DNA from: Zavarzinella sp.
GTDB lineage: Bacteria; Planctomycetota; Planctomycetia; Gemmatales; Gemmataceae
NCBI GenBank assembly: GCA_041399155.1
Contig: JAWKTI010000003.1
Span: 310,001 to 374,000, forward strand
Direction: 5' to 3'
Length of the DNA: 64,000 bases
Part shown: piece after piece, positions 61,935 to 64,000 of the stretch
Numbering within the stretch: the first letter of the stretch is position 1
How the letters are laid out: every line of letters starts with the position of its first letter
Notes under the pieces: model-generated
Told to the model about the DNA's origin: nothing
What the model saw: the letters and a program-made list of their open reading frames with translations, nothing else
The model's database searches: none
Position numbers and translations under genes: made by a program

Positions 61935-64000
61935 ATGCGCTGGTTATTGTACGATTTCGTTTGCTTGTTGCTCCTGGTCGCCTTCAACTGTGGGGCTGGC
62001 TATGCGCAGGTAAAGTATCCTACGCCGCCGGAAAAATATCAGGTACAGATCCGCTACCGCATTGAAGGCAGTCGAAATGTTCGCGTTCTCCAGTATGAGG
62101 AGATGACAAAGTATTTTGCCAAGTGCGGTTTTGAACAAACACCGGATGATGACAACGATCTGGCAGCATTTGACTTGACTGCCGAAATGATGGATGGCAC
62201 CGCCCCCTCCAATAACGTGCGGGAGATTCTGAAAGATCGTCGCGTGCAGACAATGTTGTTGCTTCCGGATGGGCTGCAGATGGATACCCCCACTGATGAG
62301 TATCGAATTGCAATTTATCTGCGGCAGAATCCTTCACAACGCCTGTTGTTCGATCAGGCGTTGGTTGTTTTGAAAGCACTGAAATTTTCCCAGGATATCG
62401 GTTACGATAACCGTGGATATCAACTGATACGTGGGCGGATGCCAGCCAGCGAAATTCCAAAGCTACTGCGAGATCTCCGCAACCAGCCATCAGGCTGGTT
62501 TTTGCCAAATACCCCGGAAGGAGTACGGAGTAAGACGCTTGCAGGTAACCTCACTGGTGGGTTAGCCGCACCATTACGCGATGTCGTTCCTGTGGTGCTG
62601 GCGGAAGTATTAGGCAAGTATCAGCCACCTGCGATGTTGGTGGAACTGCCACCGGTACCCGAAGACCAGCCATACCAGATCAAATGGACTCCTGGTCTGC
62701 GACGTTTTATGGCTGATCCGGAACGGATGGAACAGCCACTCCGTCTGGAATTGATCCTGAGTGCTGCACCCGAAGCACGATCTGTCACATGGCGTGAACC
62801 ATTTGAGGCAACCGGTGCTGTGATCGAAGGTCAGTTCGGGCCGATTGTTTCTGTATACCTGAAATCATCGGCAATGCTGGGCAAAATCAGCGCATTGCAG
62901 TCGGTAATCACGGTACGGCTGCCTCGCACACCAGACATCGATCGTATTCCGATGCCAGAACCAAAAGAACCGAAGCCGGATCTTTCCGAAATCAAATTGC
63001 CGATATCGAATCAACAGTTACGACAGGCCACCGATACTATCCAGTTACCGTTAACTGCCCCCGATGCTGACCCACTGAAAACAATGGGTTTAACCAAACT
63101 GCATCAGTTTGGTGCCCGGGGTGCACGTCAGAAGGTGGTGATTATCGATAGCGATTTCAGTGGCTGGGAAGACCACCTGCCCCCCGACCCCAAGAAGCCG
63201 AACCAATATACTTTGATTGACCTGACTGCGGCTCGTAATCGGAATGTGGAACCCGATCCAATGCCGGGCGAGCTGGGACGTGGTGCCCATTGTGCCAAGA
63301 TTGTTCACCTGACAGCACCCGATTCTGATATTTTGATGATTCGTGTGGCCCCTGATTCCGCTTATCAGGTCAGTGACATCATTAATTTTATTCGTGGCAC
63401 TTCACTGTCGATGAATGCGATCAAGGTTCGGCGAGATGAGATTGCGTTCGATACAAATGCACTACGCAATCGGCGTGCTGCCGCAATTGTGGAATATAAT
63501 CAGGCATTTGCCGATTTCAGTGCTGACGCCGCCGCTGAAAAACGTAGACGGGATGCCCAGGCCGCATTCATCCCGCTTCGGGAAGATGAAGAAAAATTAC
63601 TGGCACGAATTAAACGCCTCGATCTGCTGGAGCAGAACCTGATTGGGATTTATGGTGCCAACGTGGTGCTTAACCTGATTCACTGGAACCATGGCTATGG
63701 CCTGGATGGGGCCAATCCTTTTACCCGCGCACTCGATAATTGGCTTGTGCCTGTGGCATCATTTGGTCGCACACGGCAGTTGGTGCGTCGCGAGATGCCA
63801 CCGCCACCGGTTTGGATTCAGGCAGCAGGTGATAATCGTGGCCAATCCTGGGTGGGACGATTCATCGATCGCGATGACAACGGCGTGATGGAGTTTGCCG
63901 GTAACGATCAACTTCTGGCAAATGATCGCTGGTCGCGGGAACTGAACTTTCTGGCGATTGACCAGGGAATGAGTAAACAGTTCCTGCTGCCTGCTGGAAC
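61935..64000 (+). CDS. Secreted subtilisin-like (S8-type) protein, C-terminal part outside window (partial)
   Basis: ATG 61935 opens a frame that stays open to the right edge (~688 residues). A signal peptide is clear: W-L-L-Y-D-F-V-C-L-L-L-L-V-A-F-N-C-G-A-G-Y-A. Around residues 395-460 there are subtilase-like boxes: V-V-I-I-D-S-D-F-S-G-W (Asp box) and G-R-G-A-H-C-A-K-I-V-H-L (His box). A helical insertion rich in Arg/Glu/Ala follows. The Ser box should lie near or past the edge: A-A-G-D-N-R-G is the Asn region seen so far. No strong Shine-Dalgarno is visible. Substrate unknown. Confidence 0.75.
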   Translation, partial: MRWLLYDFVCLLLLVAFNCGAGYAQVKYPTPPEKYQVQIRYRIEGSRNVRVLQYEEMTKYFAKCGFEQTPDDDNDLAAFDLTAEMMDGTAPSNNVREILKDRRVQTMLLLPDGLQMDTPTDEYRIAIYLRQNPSQRLLFDQALVVLKALKFSQDIGYDNRGYQLIRGRMPASEIPKLLRDLRNQPSGWFLPNTPEGVRSKTLAGNLTGGLAAPLRDVVPVVLAEVLGKYQPPAMLVELPPVPEDQPYQIKWTPGLRRFMADPERMEQPLRLELILSAAPEARSVTWREPFEATGAVIEGQFGPIVSVYLKSSAMLGKISALQSVITVRLPRTPDIDRIPMPEPKEPKPDLSEIKLPISNQQLRQATDTIQLPLTAPDADPLKTMGLTKLHQFGARGARQKVVIIDSDFSGWEDHLPPDPKKPNQYTLIDLTAARNRNVEPDPMPGELGRGAHCAKIVHLTAPDSDILMIRVAPDSAYQVSDIINFIRGTSLSMNAIKVRRDEIAFDTNALRNRRAAAIVEYNQAFADFSADAAAEKRRRDAQAAFIPLREDEEKLLARIKRLDLLEQNLIGIYGANVVLNLIHWNHGYGLDGANPFTRALDNWLVPVASFGRTRQLVRREMPPPPVWIQAAGDNRGQSWVGRFIDRDDNGVMEFAGNDQLLANDRWSRELNFLAIDQGMSKQFLLPAG

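Overview
The window looks like chromosomal DNA of a planctomycete, most likely from the Gemmata/Zavarzinella side of the phylum. This is inferred from gene content, not from any search. The markers are a DUF1549/DUF1553 + DUF1501 pair, a DUF4159 protein with an alpha/alpha-toroid domain, a sulfatase, PQQ-propeller secreted proteins, a DUF6800 small protein, a formylmethanofuran-dehydrogenase-like C1 gene end, and a greatly enlarged SecE. The backbone is of moderate GC and rich in GTGGG/CCCAC words. Genes lie on both strands in short operons.

Layout. 1-11.1 kb: end of a C1-transfer gene, a zinc-ribbon protein, a secreted toroid/DUF4159 protein, an MBL-fold hydrolase, an overlapping FAD-oxidoreductase/methyltransferase pair, a BFD-type ferredoxin, a DUF1573 protein, a sugar isomerase and a dNTPase. 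11.2-18.7 kb: peptide deformylase, then the translation cluster tRNA-Thr(TGT), Tyr, Gly, Thr(GGT), tuf, tRNA-Trp, secE, nusG, an aminotransferase, a frameshifted gene and a zinc-ribbon membrane protein. 18.7-27.9 kb is an accessory island: a possible toxin-tail remnant, an ankyrin-SUFU immunity-type gene cut by an IS5-family element, an SMP-30-like propeller, a double-trypsin protein, a broken RHS gene with an AT-rich tip followed at once by an LRR gene, and a degraded ORF. 27.9-46.7 kb is mostly metabolic and secreted backbone: PAQR/hemolysin III, PpiC isomerase (frameshifted tail), ACT protein, LeuC-type dehydratase, a possible structured RNA, a heme-oxygenase-like diiron protein beside HPPD, PQQ propeller, esterase, DUF1338 enzyme, RNase Z-like MBL protein, three related small secreted proteins (one fused to an Rpn-type tail), thioesterase, sulfatase and M24 peptidase. 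47-48.7 kb: a two-gene module of a winged-helix-like/DUF488 protein and an unknown partner. 49-64 kb: a frameshifted PQQ protein, BON protein, TPR-FHA protein, coiled-coil protein, sigma factor, the EF-hand/DUF1501/DUF1549 operon, a short-chain dehydrogenase and the start of a subtilase-like gene.

The most notable points are: the immunity-type gene interrupted exactly at a TA target, with the flank supplying the transposase stop codon; the RHS-tip/LRR pair; the DUF488 two-gene module; the secreted-protein/Rpn chimera; an EF-Tu whose switch I departs from the usual RGITI; the oversized SecE and NusG; and a roughly four- to five-fold excess of GTGGG/CCCAC. Three genes carry single-base frameshifts near homopolymers, so local indel errors in the assembly should be considered.
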